NCBI GenBank assembly: GCA_963383645.1
Contig: OY726566.1
Span: 96,377,321 to 96,441,320 of the forward strand
DNA from: Muscardinus avellanarius
Taxonomy: Eukaryota > Chordata > Mammalia > Rodentia > Gliridae
DNA: 64,000 nt
Reading direction: 5' to 3'
In this document: positions 12,007-22,560 of the stretch, piece after piece
Position numbering within the stretch: the first letter of the stretch is position 1
How the letters are laid out: each line of letters opens with the position of its first letter
Notes under the pieces: model-generated
Database searches by the model: none
Told to the model about the DNA's origin: nothing
Seen by the model: the letters and a program-made list of their open reading frames with translations, nothing else
Program-made: the position numbers and the translations under genes

Positions 12007-12227
12007 AGCCAGGCGTGGTAATCCCAGCATTTGAGAGGCTGAGACCGGAGGATCACGGTTTGCGGACAGCCTCGGCTACTTAGTGAGGCCCTCCGCAACT
12101 TAGTGAGACCCTGTTTGAAAATAAAGAATAAACAATTGGGCAGAAGGTGTAGCTCGAGGTCAAAGGCCTCTGGGTTCTATCCCCAGACCTGCAAAATATA
12201 AATAAATAAATAAAAATAAAAATAAGG
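12007..12227 (+). mobile_element. B1-dID SINE
   Basis: Left arm GCCAGGCGTGGTAATCCCAGC (a short deletion removes the GGCGCACGCTTG block), the type I middle (GAGACCGGAGGATCACGGTTTGCGGACAGCC), an ID arm, and an (AAAT)n tail. The short TSD GTCCTTTA is at 11999-12006 and 12228-12235. Confidence 0.88.
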
Positions 12228-12235
12228 GTCCTTTA

Positions 12236-13491
12236 TTCTGATATTATTTTCTTTGCTTTTTTTCAGATTTCACATTATTTTTATTGTTTTGAGTCTAGTG
12301 AAATGATAACAATGGTAGATATAAGTTACTTGTCATGTCTTTACATGATGAAATAAAAGGTTGGCGATGTTCTACTACTTACCAATTTTAAGTTTTATTG
12401 GCTCATAAAATCCATAATTCTGAATTACTAGGATTTTCTTTTTTCAATTTTTACAATTCTTTTCAATAATAGTAGATGAATATGATAAAGTCACACAGTA
12501 TTTTGCCTGTCCTTGTATTTCAGCTTCTTGTACCTTCAATTTCTTCCTAGGAAGACAAGCCCTGTGTTTGTAACTAATCTATACACAATTTTGCCCACAA
12601 TTTGGAATCTGAGTGAAATGTGTCTTTGGTAACATTAGACCAATGGTAATATACAAGTTGCTCTAGAGTTTGCTTTTTCTACACAGCACTATATAAATAC
12701 CAAGACATGGGAACCATATCTTAATTATTTTTTAAAAAATATTAAACTTTAAATATCAAATAATTCATTGGGTACTTATAGAATCAGTGTGAAAAACTCC
12801 TGAGAAATCTTAGAAGATAAAATCCTATAGAATGAAAAATGAAAATGTTAACTCAGTATTTCACAAAGCAGAAAGAAAGAATCTAAAATTTACATAGTGG
12901 CATGCTTGATATCAGACACAACCAAGCTCTAAGCTAAGACGAATCAATATCTTAGGGATATATTGAAAATTCAATGTGATGATGACCAGAAATAATTATG
13001 AACTCCTAAGATAAATCAATAAAAGCTATTAAGCTTTCTGAACTAATACAATAGAAAAATATCATAGATCCTGAACATATTGATTGTAATGGGCCATTTG
13101 ACACTGTTTTCTGGAGATCCATTTGTAGGCAACTCTATGGAAAGTAGGGGGTATAAAGTGTGAGTCAAACTTTATTGAACAGTTTTATCTTTAGAAGATT
13201 AATTAGTTATCTGTTGGAGAGACCTGGAAGGCTACCTCACCCAACTGCAATGGTGCAGAGTTTGATGACAAAGTGGGCATGATTTACTAATTTACAAATA
13301 GTGTAAAGAAGAGTTGTAATATATTGGGGTCCAAATTCAAGAATATTTTGACATTGTGAAACAATAAAAATGAATAAAAAATTAATTTTAAAGAAATCCA
13401 AGATATTGATTGCTCAGGTATATCAAAATGGATCTGATTTATTAATCCAAATGGGGAAATTTGGATATTTTCCAAATTAGCCACAAACAAC
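12236..13491. other. Unannotated AT-rich sequence
   Basis: No recognised repeat family and no supported gene. Confidence 0.4.
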
Positions 13492-13492
13492 A

Positions 13493-13523
<31 letters not shown>

Positions 13524-13636
13524 CTTCTTCTTCTTCTTCTTCTTCTTCTTCTTCTTCTCCTCCTCCTCCTCCTCCTCCTCCTCCTCCTCCTCCTCTTCCT
13601 CCTCCTCCTCATTCTCTTTTTTCTCTTCTTCTTTTG
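13492..13636 (+). repeat. (TTC)n(TCC)n polypyrimidine tract
   Basis: About 145 bp of almost pure C/T: (TTC)n to about 13556, then (TCC)n, then mixed TTCC/TTCT. It sits in the tail position of the reverse-oriented SINE to its right. Open frames of poly-Leu or poly-Lys/Glu across it are artefacts. Confidence 0.97.
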
Positions 13637-13838
13637 GGGTACTAGGGATAGAACCCAGAGACATTTTACTTCCAAACTACTCCTCTAGCCCTATTTTTTA
13701 TTCTTTATTTTGAAACAGGGTCCCACTAAGCTGCAGAGGGCCTCAGTAGCTGAGGATAGCCAAGAACCCAGATGCTCCTGACTCACCTTCCCAAATACTG
13801 GGATTAAAAGCACAAGCATTCACCGCACATCAGGCTAC
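13637..13838 (-). mobile_element. B1-dID SINE
   Basis: Reverse orientation. ID arm GGTACTAGGGATAGAACCCAGAG...TCTAGCCC, linker ATTTTTTATTCTTTATTTTGAAACAGG, decayed B1 arm ending CAAGCATTCACCGCACATCAGGC. Confidence 0.82.
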
Positions 13839-14164
13839 AAAAAAAAGTTCTTCTAAATGGGTATTATCCCCTTCCCACTTGAATATTGGGACATTACTAA
13901 GATGTAGAAATACTGTTTTTCTCTGCTTATGTTCTCCCTTATGTTATTTTGGGTCTAGAATTTTTATTAGACTTTAGGTTCTCACAAACTACCTTTCTGC
14001 TCCTTCTATGAATTTCTGTACAATTCTAATTCCATCAATACTTTCCTTCATAAACACACACACAAACACACACAAATACACTTGCATACACAACACATCA
14101 TGCTAGTTTGAGAAGAAAGAAAAGTGGACATTGTGTTTATTGCTTTATTTTTAATTTGCAGTGA
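13839..14164. other. Unannotated sequence with a CA-rich patch
   Basis: Imperfect CACA/CAAA repeats lie at 14045-14098. Nothing else is recognised. Confidence 0.5.
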
Positions 14165-14310
14165 AAATAATTGTATTTATTTATGGTGTATAAATTCTCT
14201 AATGTGTTATTGGAGGAGTAAATCAAAATAACATATTCCTCATGTGCACTTACCATTTTTTTTTGTAATAGATCTTAAAAACCAACTCTTCCAGTTTAAC
14301 TGGAAATTTT
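14165..14310 (+). mobile_element. Possible old L1 3'UTR fragment
   Basis: AATAATTGTATTTATTTATGGTGTATAAA...GGAGTAAATCAAAATAACATATTCCTCATG resembles the 3'UTR of ancient mammalian L1 (the ..TATTTATGGTGTACAATATGATG.. block). The match is weak. Confidence 0.4.
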
Positions 14311-14389
14311 CACTTTTGCCAATATCTTTCTTTGCCCCTCATCCCTGTCTTAGCTTGTTAAATAGCCAACTGGTATAGAAAATAAAATA

Positions 14390-15100
14390 CCATTACTAGT
14401 CATCAGGAAGATGCAAATTATCACCACAATGAGATATCACCTTATACCTGTCAAAATGTCTATTATCTAGAGGATTTAGAGGTAAGTATTGCTAAGGGTG
14501 TGGAAAAAAAGGAAATTTTTTCACACAGTTAGTGAAACTATAAATTAGTTCAGGCAGTTTGGAAAACAGTATGGGAGTTCCTAAAAAATGAAAATAAAAA
14601 AATATATTTATATACAAAGGAACTAGAATCAACATGTTGAAGAAACACCTGCATGCCCATATTTATTGCAGCACTATTCCTACTACCCAAAATGTGTAAC
14701 CAACCTAAGTATCCACGAATGAAATTGATGAACGAATATAACAGATGTGGCATATACACAATGAAATAATCTACAGATTTAAAACGACAATAAAACAGGA
14801 TATTGTGTTGTTTACAACAACACAGATGAACCTGGAAGATATTATACTTAAGTGAAATAAGCCAGACACAGAAAGACAAGCACCGTTCTATGCTGATCCA
14901 ATATCTACTACCACAAACCGGCAAAGAGGAAATTGTTATATGTCCATATGGATGTTAATGAAAATTTTATACTCATGGAAAGAGCAGTAATTGTTCCACT
15001 CAACAAAGCTTATTTAAATGTCATATATGTTTCTGTGCATAATCATAGAGAAACTAAAATATGAGGAATGTTTTATGTAAACTGAGATTTTTTTTTTCTT
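14390..15100 (+). mobile_element. Old L1 (end of ORF2 and 3'UTR)
   Basis: Degraded ORF2 C-terminal DNA: ATGCAAATTATCACCACAATGAGATATCACC, GAAACACCTGCATGCCCATATTTATTGCAGCACTATTC and CAACCTAAGTATCCACGAATG...GATGTGGCATATACACAATG. It ends in the AAGTGAAATAAGCCAGACACAGAAAGAC block. Frames are destroyed. It lies just upstream of the full-length L1. Confidence 0.85.
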
Positions 15101-15238
15101 AGAAAGGGGCAGGGACCGTCACTTTCAATTATTTGAAAGATACTACGTAGAAGTTAAATATACCTTAAAAATCTACAAGAAGCAGAGTTAGGGTCAATAT
15201 TTTAAAATATACAGTAGTGAATTTTGTCTTGGGGTTTT

Positions 15239-15254
15239 AAAAAAATAGCTTGTT
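15239..15254 (+). repeat. TSD of full-length L1, left copy
   Basis: AAAAAAATAGCTTGTT here recurs exactly at 21655-21670. The base before it is T, giving a TTTT/AA-type nick site for the L1 endonuclease on the opposite strand. Confidence 0.95.
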
Positions 15255-16617
15255 GACTTCCGGGAAGATGGCGACAGAGGAAAGCGGCACTTACAAGTCC
15301 CGCTAACAATCCAACTCTACTACCAAAAAACCAGCGCCTTTCAGAGCCAGAAAACACCACCAGCAAAGAAATAAAAATGGTAAATACAAGGGACAGAGAA
15401 AAAGGGCTGGAAAAATAAGACACCGGAAAAAAACCAGCCCGAAGTGCCGCGCCTGCGCGGCGCGGAGCGGTTGGAGCAGCCGGAGCGGCTAGAGCCGCAG
15501 CACGGATTGGGGGAGCCACGGAGCGGAGCGGCCTGAGCAGCCGGAGCAGCCAGAGCCGCGTCGCGGAACGGCCGGAGTGGCCGGAGTGGCCAGACCCGCG
15601 GTGCAGAGCAGCCGGAACTGCGGTTCAGAGCAGCCGAGCAGAGCGGCCAGAACAGCCGGAGCAGCCAGAGCCGTGTCGCGGAACGGTCGGAGCGGCCGGA
15701 GTGGCCAGACCCGCGGTGCAGAGCAGCCAGAGCCGTGGTGCAGAGTGGCCGGAGCAGTTGGAGCAGCCAGAGCCGTGGTGCGGAGCAGCCAGAGCCGTGG
15801 CGCAGAACAGCTGGAGTGGCGCGGCCTACATCTCCCCTAGCAACACCAGGCTCCAGAGAGGAGGGAGACTCAAAACAGAGCTCAAATCCAGAGAGGAGGT
15901 ACTCTGGCCTCGCGGCCTAGGTTGCAGAAGCAGCGTCTTACTGCTGGTGGCAGTGGTGAGTTCACCGGACAGCCCTAGACCAACCCACTCAACCAGCCAC
16001 CAGGCGCCTGAGAGGAGGGGTGGACAGCAAGCCGAGGAGAGCAGGTGCTGAACAACTGGGCAGCAGTCAGCAGTTTTGTTGGTGCATGGAACATCTAAAG
16101 CTCCCAAGGGCCGGGCACAGCACAACTGGCAAGGACTCAGAGCGGAGTTCAAAACCAGAGAAGAAATACGCCGCATCACGGCCGAGTGCGTGGCAGTGGT
16201 GCCATATTGCCAGTGGCGGCAGCAGCGAATCCACCGAGTTCACTACAGCTCCATCAGCGCACTCAACAACTGTGAGTCAAATTGCGGCCCCTAGGGGAGA
16301 AATCCCAGTACTGCACTCCTAGGGACTTGTGCAGATAGTCTCACTGGGTCGGAGATTTTAGCAGTGCAGCCCAGTGGGGGAGTGGCAGTGGCAGAGATAT
16401 CATACCATAGTCACAACTCCCCACTGGAGAACGCCCAACTTGGCAACCCCCATGGTCTAAGCAGCCTTGATTGACTCCCTGGGTCTGAGACTTTGTGATA
16501 CAACCCAGTAAAGGAGTAGTGGTGACTGAGATACCACAGACTCGAGATCCAGAGCATCTTAAGTGAACTCGTAGTGACTCAGGGAAGAACCCAGAGAAGG
16601 CACAAACTTCCAAAATC
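15255..16617 (+). promoter_or_regulatory. L1 5'UTR with internal promoter
   Basis: 1,363 bp, CpG-rich. It starts with a YY1-like motif (AAGATGGC). A GC-rich tandem array occupies 15440-15830 and a later monomer-like block carries GCCATATTGC (16201) and GGCGGCAGCAGCGAATCC. The start, the 16.2-kb block and the region before ORF1 match the 5'UTR of the L1 at 57.3-58.06 kb. The GC-rich array is absent there. Open frames in this interval (for example 15577-15840) are by-products of the repeat and are not called as genes. Confidence 0.85.
15440..15830 (+). repeat. GC-rich tandem array in L1 5'UTR
   Basis: Units built from GGAGCAGCCAGAGCCG, CGGAGTGGCCAGACCCGCGG and TGCAGAGCAGCC are repeated many times. 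A longer unit of about 76 bp starts near 15538 and recurs near 15653, a period of 115 bp, with few changes. The later part repeats AGCAGCCAGAGCCGTGG three times. It is very rich in CpG. Confidence 0.9.
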
Positions 16618-17535
16618 ATGGGAAAGAGAAATAACAATGGAGCAGTGAATGCCAACAACCCCACAACATCAGAATCTGATAACACAGAAATCCAAAGATC
16701 TCTAGAAGATCAAATTAGGAAAATAACTTTAGAAATAATAGAGGACTTTCGAAAAGAATTTGGAGAGAGTCAAAAAGAGATAAAGGATGCAATTAATGAA
16801 GTAAAGGCCTCAATTCAAAGTATAAACAACAGATTAGACCACATGGAGAATAGAATCTCGCTTCTTGAAGATGATTATTCTAAAAATGAACGCATAGTTT
16901 CTAATTTAGAAAAAAAACCCCAACAGCAGGAATCTGACATTGAAGAAATATGGGCCCATTTCAAGAGAGCTAACCTAAGAATAATTGGAATAGAGGAGGG
17001 AAAAGAAGGTGAAACCAAGGGGATCAACAATCTCTTCAAGGAAGTAATAGCAGAAAATTTTCCAAACATAGAGCAAGAGGTCGATACACAGGTCCAGGAA
17101 ACTTATAGAACTCCCTTTAGACAGGATCAGAGAAGAGGATCCCCACGCCACATAATTGTCAAAATGACTAATGTGGAAGCCAAGGAGAGAATCTTAAAGG
17201 CAACAAAAACAAAAGGCCACGTGACATACAGAGGCAAACCAATTAGAATCACTCCAGACTTCCCAAACCAAGTTATGAAAGCCAGAAGGGCTTGGAGTAA
17301 CATATTCCAAACTCTGAAAGAAAACAACTTCCAGCCAAAAATTTCCTACCCAGCAAAACTATCCATCAAATTAGATGGGTAAATAAGAAACGTCCATGAC
17401 AAACAGCAACTGAAGGAATTTATGTCTTCAAAACCAGCGCTAGAGAAAATACTCAAGGAGATTAACTGCAAAGAGGAAAGAGGTAATACACGCCAGAACC
17501 AAAGAAACAAGAATTCCCATCCGTCAGACAACTAA
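16618..17535 (+). pseudogene. L1 ORF1 (RNA-binding protein), one premature stop
   Basis: The frame would encode 305 residues, but TAA at 17380-17382 ends it after 254. At the same site the second L1 copy in this window has GAA (Glu), so one G-to-T change explains the stop. Downstream the frame stays open to the natural TAA at 17533-17535. Layout: a polar N-terminus, a predicted coiled coil (about residues 25-115, heptad-rich with ENRISLLED), an RRM-like part starting near RANLRIIGI, then the C-terminal domain with FRQDQRRGSPRHIIVKM and YPAKLSIKLDG. In L1 biology ORF1p trimerises and coats L1 RNA. This copy would lose the end of the C-terminal domain. ATG at 16618 matches the second copy. Confidence 0.93.
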
Positions 17536-17580
17536 GCAAAGAAGAATAAACAGTATCTCAAACAGAAATAAGATCTTAAC

Positions 17581-20500
17581 ATGTTGGGAATTAAAAATTA
17601 TCTCTCTATAATCACACTGAATGTAAACCACCTCAACTCCCCAATAAAAAGACATAAAGTGGCAAAATAGATTAAAAGCCAGAATCCATCCATCTGCTGC
17701 TTATAAGAAACACACCTTACAAGTTAAGATAGGAACAAACTCAAGGTAAAGGGCTGGAGCAAGGTAATCCATGCTAATGGTACTCGAAGATAAGCAGGAG
17801 TAGCAATTATCATATCAGACAAGTTAGACTTCAAACCCAAACTTATTAGAAGAGACAAAGAAGGTCACATTTTACTGGTAAAAGGAATAGTCCAGCAAGA
17901 GGAAATAACAATAATCAACATCTATGCCCCAAACATAGGGGCAGCTACTTTCATAAACCAAACTCTTTGTGACATGAAGTCACACATAAATCCCAATACA
18001 ATAATACTGGGAGACTTCAACACACCTCTCACAATACTAGACCAATCTTCCAGACAAAGGGTCAGTAAAGATGTCTCAGAACTAAAGAACACCATTAACC
18101 AAATGGACCTGTTGGACACATATAGAATATTTCACCCAACTACAGCAGAATTTACATTTTTTTCAGCTGCTCATGGAACCTTCTCCAAAATAGATCACAT
18201 CCTGGGACACAAAATGAGCACTAGCAAATTTAAAAAATGTTACATACTTCCCTGTGTCATTTCAGACCATAATGGAATAAAACTAGAAATCAACTATAAA
18301 AAGGCCCAGAGAAACAACATAAACATGTGGAGACTGAACACCATACTTCTGAATGAAGAATGGGTCATAGAAGATGTAAGAGGTGAAATCAAGAAATTTC
18401 TAGAAACAAATGAAAATAAAGAAACAACATATCAAAACCTCTGGGACACTTTGAAGGCAGTATTAAGAGGAAAATTTATAGCACTGAGTGCTCACATAAG
18501 AAAAACAGAAAATCTTCAAATAAATAGCCTTATAACACACCTCAAAGCCCTTGAAAAGCAGGAACAATTGAACCCCAAAGCCAGCAGAAGACGGGAAATT
18601 ATTAAAATTAGAGCAGAAATTAACGAAATAGAGAATAAAAAAACAATACAGAAAATCAACAAAACCAAAAGCTGGTTTCTTGAAAAAATTAGCAAGATTG
18701 ATAAACCACTAGCCAACCTAACTAAAAAAATAGAGAATCAACCCAAATTATGAAGATAAGGGATGAAAAAGGAGACATTACTACTGACAGCGTAGAAATC
18801 CAGAGGATTAACAGAAACTACTTTGAAAAACTATACTCCAACAAAATGGAAAATCTGGAGGAAATTGACAACTTCCTAGATAAATACAACCTTCCTAAAC
18901 TGAGTCAAGAAGATATAGAACACTTAAACCAACCAATAACAATCAAAGAGATTGAAATAGCAATAAAGAGCTTACCATCAAAGAAAAGCCCAGGACCAGA
19001 TGGTTTCCCAAGTGAATTCTATAAAACCTTTATAGGAGAACTAATCCCAATACTACTCAAACTATTTCAGGAAATAGAAAAAACCGGGACTCTCCCAAAT
19101 ACATTCTATGAAGCCAACATCACACTAATACCCAAACCGAAAAGACAGTTCAAGGAAGGAAAACTACAGGCCTATATCTCTGATGAACTTGGATGCAAAA
19201 CTATTAAACAAAATACTAGCAACACGCATTCAAAACCACATCAAGAAAATCATTCACCATGACCAGGTAGGGTTCATCCCAGGGATGCAAGGCTGGTTCA
19301 ATATACAAAAATCAATCCATGTAATTCATCATATAAACAGAATCAAAGACAAAAACCACATGATCATCTCAATAGATGCTGAAAAAGCATTTGATAAAAT
19401 TCAACATCCATTTATGATAAAAAACACTGCAGAGAATTGGAATAGAAGGAACATATCTCAACATTATTAAGGCAATCTACAATAGGACCAATGCCAACAT
19501 CATATTAAATGGGGAAAAACTTCAAGAATTCCCCCTAAAAACTGGAACGAGACAAGGATGTCCGCTATCACCACTTCTCTTCAATATAGTACTAGAGACT
19601 CTAGCCAGAGCAATAAGGCAAGCAAAGGAAATCAAAGGAGTACAAATAGGAAAAGAAGAACTTAAGCTTTCACTATTTGCAGATGACATGATACTATATT
19701 TAGAAAACTCAACAAACTCAACCAAAAGGCTTATAGAACTGATCAACAAATTCAGCAAGGTATCTGGATACAAACTCAATCTTAAAAAATCAGAAGCTTT
19801 CCTGTACACCAACCGTAAATCCACTGAAAAAGAAATTCAGAAAACACTTCCACTCAGGATCTCCCACAAAAAAATAAAATACCTAAAAATAAACTTGACC
19901 AAGGAGGTAAAAGATCTCTATAAAGAAAATTATAAAACACTGAAAAAAAGAAATCGAAGAAGATCTTAGAAGGTGGAAAGACCTTCCATGTTCATGGATT
20001 GGCAGAATAAATATCATTAAAATGGCCATCCTCCCAAAAATGATCTACAGATTTAATGCAATGCCCATTAAACTACCAAGATCATTCCTCACAGACATAG
20101 AAAAATCAGTCCTTAAATTTATCTGGAATAACAAAAAGCCCAGAATAGCCAAGGTAGTTCTCAGCAACAAAAACCACGCAGGAGGAATCACAATACCTGA
20201 CTTTAAACTATACTAAAAAGCCATTGTAATAAAAACAGCATGGTACTGGCAAAAGAACAGATATATAGACCAATGGAGCAGAATAGAAACAAGTCCACAC
20301 ACTTTCAGCCAATTGATTTTTGACAAAGGGGCCAAAAACATACACTGGAGAAAAGATAGCCTCTTCAACAAATGGTGTTGGCAAAACTGGTTAACCATAT
20401 GCAGAAAATTGGATGTTAATCCCACTTTTTCACCCTGTACAAAAGTCAATTCAAGATGGATCAAAGGCTTAGAAATCAAACCAGAGACTTTGAAGCTCCT

Positions 20501-21398
20501 TGAAGAGGGCATAGGTCCAACACTACAACACATAGGCACAGACAAACATTTCCTCAACAAGACCCCAAAGGCACAACAAATTAAAAGGAGAAACAATACA
20601 TGGGATTGCATGAAACTGAAGAGCTTCTGTTCAGCAAAGGAAACTATCAAGAACCTCAACTGAGAGCCAAAAAAATGGGAGAATATTTTTGCCACCTACA
20701 CCACTGATAGAGGACTAATATCTAGAATATATAGAGAACTCAAGAAACTCAACACTAAGAAAACAAAGCATCCAATAACAAAATGGGCAAATGAACTAAA
20801 TAGACACTTCACAAAAGAAGAAATTCAAATGGCCAATAAATGCATAAAAAAATGTTCAACATCACTGGCAATCAGAGAGATGCAAATCAAAACTACCCTG
20901 GGATTTCACCTAACTCCAGCTAGAATGTTAATCATTCAAAACACAAACAACAACAGATGCTGGCGAGGATGTGGAGAAGTGGGAACTCTAAGACATTGTT
21001 GGTGGAATTGCAAATTAGTGCAACCTCTTTTGAAAACAGTATGGAGAATCCTCAGAAGAAAGGGAACAAATCTACCATTTGACCCAGCAATACCACTTCT
21101 GGGTATCTACCCAAAAGATAGGAAATCAAACTACCAAACTAATGCATGTGTATCTATGTTCATAGCTGCACAATTCACCATAGCCAAACTATGGAACCAG
21201 CCAAGATGTCCATCAACAGATGAATGGATTACAAAGCTGTGGGATATGTACACAATGGAATTTTACTCAGCCACCAAAAAAAACTCAATTACATCATTTT
21301 CAGGGAAATGGATGGAACTGGAGGACATTATGCTAAGTGAGATTAGTCAGGCACAAAAAATAAGAAATCAGATGCTTTCCCTAATATGTGAGAGTTAG
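17581..21398 (+). pseudogene. L1 ORF2 (endonuclease and reverse transcriptase), multiply disabled
   Basis: Order follows L1 ORF2p. The apurinic-type endonuclease retains ETH, NIYAPN, GDFNTPL and SDHNG. The reverse transcriptase retains [49 protein letters not shown] and FADD (19676-19687). The C-terminal Cys motif [18 protein letters not shown] lies at about 20958-21011. In-frame stops in the endonuclease are at 17668, 17704, 17725 and 17791, and later stops fall near 20214 and at 20661. Frameshifts lie near 18745, 19160, 19420 and 19945 (an A-run). The longest open pieces are 17974-18753, 18750-19262 and 20829-21398. It is non-functional, although the catalytic FADD is still readable in its local frame. 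Confidence 0.95.
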
Positions 21399-21654
21399 GG
21401 AGAAAAGAGGAGCAAACAAGAAAACCTAAAGGAGGAGAAATGAGGGGGGAAGAGGAAAATCTCTAAAGCTCACAATGTACTTAAACATACCGAAGTCAGT
21501 CACTAAGCCAAGCAAGGAAGGGAGGGACGGGGAGGGAATGGGGTGGGATTTGGGTAGAGGTTAGATCAGCGATGAGTACATGTTTGTGCACACAAGTTTT
21601 TTACCCCAATAAGTTGTATGAATATAATGCACCAATAAAAAAAATAAAAAAAAT
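21399..21654 (+). mobile_element. L1 3'UTR and A-rich tail
   Basis: It contains the purine-rich tract typical of L1 3'UTRs (GGAGGAGAAATGAGGGGGGAAGAGG) and a second G-rich run (GGAAGGGAGGGACGGGGAGGG, G-quadruplex-prone). ATAATGCACCAATAAAAA, with an AATAAA polyadenylation signal, is followed by an (A5-7T) tail. Confidence 0.93.
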
Positions 21655-21670
21655 AAAAAAATAGCTTGTT
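21655..21670 (+). repeat. TSD of full-length L1, right copy
   Basis: Exact copy of 15239-15254. Confidence 0.95.
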
Positions 21671-21986
21671 AATCATCAGACCTACAGAAAGCTAGAGTGA
21701 AGATATTATTTCATAGTTACAAGTTTCTCAGTACTACAAGTATTCAGAGAACAAACGATGACATTTTATGAATATTTTAAAGAACAAAACATTTACTTAC
21801 CTCTTAGTTTCTACTAAATGTATAGCACCAACTTTTCCCGTGGGTTCCCTGTAGTCTATCTGGCTATACATTAAAATGTGCTTTCTCTTCTTCGGATCTA
21901 TCTGATTTGTTGTGATCTGCTTGATGTGACCCACTCCCCACTCGGCTTCAAACTCTGATTCCCATGTGTCTTTAGATGCTTGAAAA
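21671..21986. other. Unannotated sequence
   Basis: Continuation of the pre-insertion locus after the L1. Nothing is recognised in it. The copy of TAGATGCTTG at 21973-21982 is the left TSD of the next SINE. Confidence 0.5.
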
Positions 21987-22185
21987 GCTGGGCGTGGTGG
22001 CGCACGCTTGTAATCCCAGCACTTGGGAGGCTGAGACAGGAGGATCACACAGGTTCGAAGCCAGCCTCAGCTACTTAGTGAGGCTCTCGGCAATGTAGTG
22101 AGACCATGTTTCCAAATAAAGTATAAAATAAGTCTGGGAGTATAGCCCGGAGGTAGAAAAGCCCCTGGATTCCCCCTCCCCAGTA

Positions 22186-22189
<4 letters not shown>
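21987..22189 (+). mobile_element. B1-dID SINE with TSD and CA tail
   Basis: A complete dimer from GCTGGGCGTGGTGGCGCACGC with B box CAGGTTCGAAGCC. The right arm, GGTCTGGGAGTATAGCCCGGAGG, ends CCCCAGTACCA and runs into (CA)n. The TSD TAGATGCTTG is at 21973-21982 and 22232-22241. Confidence 0.92.

Positions 22190-22224
<35 letters not shown>
22187..22224 (+). repeat. (CA)n microsatellite in SINE tail
   Basis: About 19 CA units start at the terminal CCACA of the SINE right arm and occupy the place of its poly(A) tail. They lie inside the TSD. Confidence 0.95.
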
Positions 22225-22226
<2 letters not shown>

Positions 22227-22241
22227 AAAAATAGATGCTTG

Positions 22242-22549
22242 CCCGACTACTTAACCACTTTTGACACTGTACCTTGCTAACCTCTAGTTAAAATCATCCC
22301 ACCTTGACTTTTGCCACGTGATTCCAAGCTTCATTCTCAAATGTCACTGGGTTTCACATACTGTTCTGAATGTGCTTGCTCCCGAGTGTCCTCTGCTCCT
22401 TGCTTTCTAAAAGCTGACACACCATCACACTTCATCCTGCAAGAGCCTTCAGATTGGTTTCTGCCACCATTCCATTCTTCTTTCTGATTCATGCCTTCTC
22501 ATTATTAACAGGCAATCCTCTGCACATTAATCTTCTATAACGCTACTAT
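22242..22549. other. Unannotated sequence
   Basis: No recognised repeat or gene. Confidence 0.45.
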
Positions 22550-22560
22550 AATTATTGCTT

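Larger units (their letters stand above)
15255..21654 (+). mobile_element. Full-length LINE-1 (6.4 kb)
   Basis: A complete L1: 5'UTR (15255-16617), ORF1 (16618-17535), a 45-nt spacer, ORF2 (17581-21398), 3'UTR and A-rich tail (to 21654). Perfect 16-bp TSDs flank it. The first bases, GACTTCCGGGAAGATGGCGAC, include a YY1-type AAGATGGC motif, the feature that positions transcription start in primate L1. It cannot retrotranspose on its own because ORF1 has a premature stop and ORF2 has several stops and frameshifts. The intact ends, retained CpGs and clean TSDs point to a fairly recent insertion. Confidence 0.97.

Noticed and set aside
13287..13688. Open frames of poly-Glu/Lys, poly-Arg or poly-Leu on both strands
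   Set aside because: They are translations of the TTC/TCC microsatellite and a SINE.
15577..16179. Several 60-117 codon frames upstream of L1 ORF1
   Set aside because: They lie in the GC-rich repeat part of the L1 5'UTR, on both strands, where stops are rare by composition. Only the boundary-crossing antisense frame is kept, as a finding.
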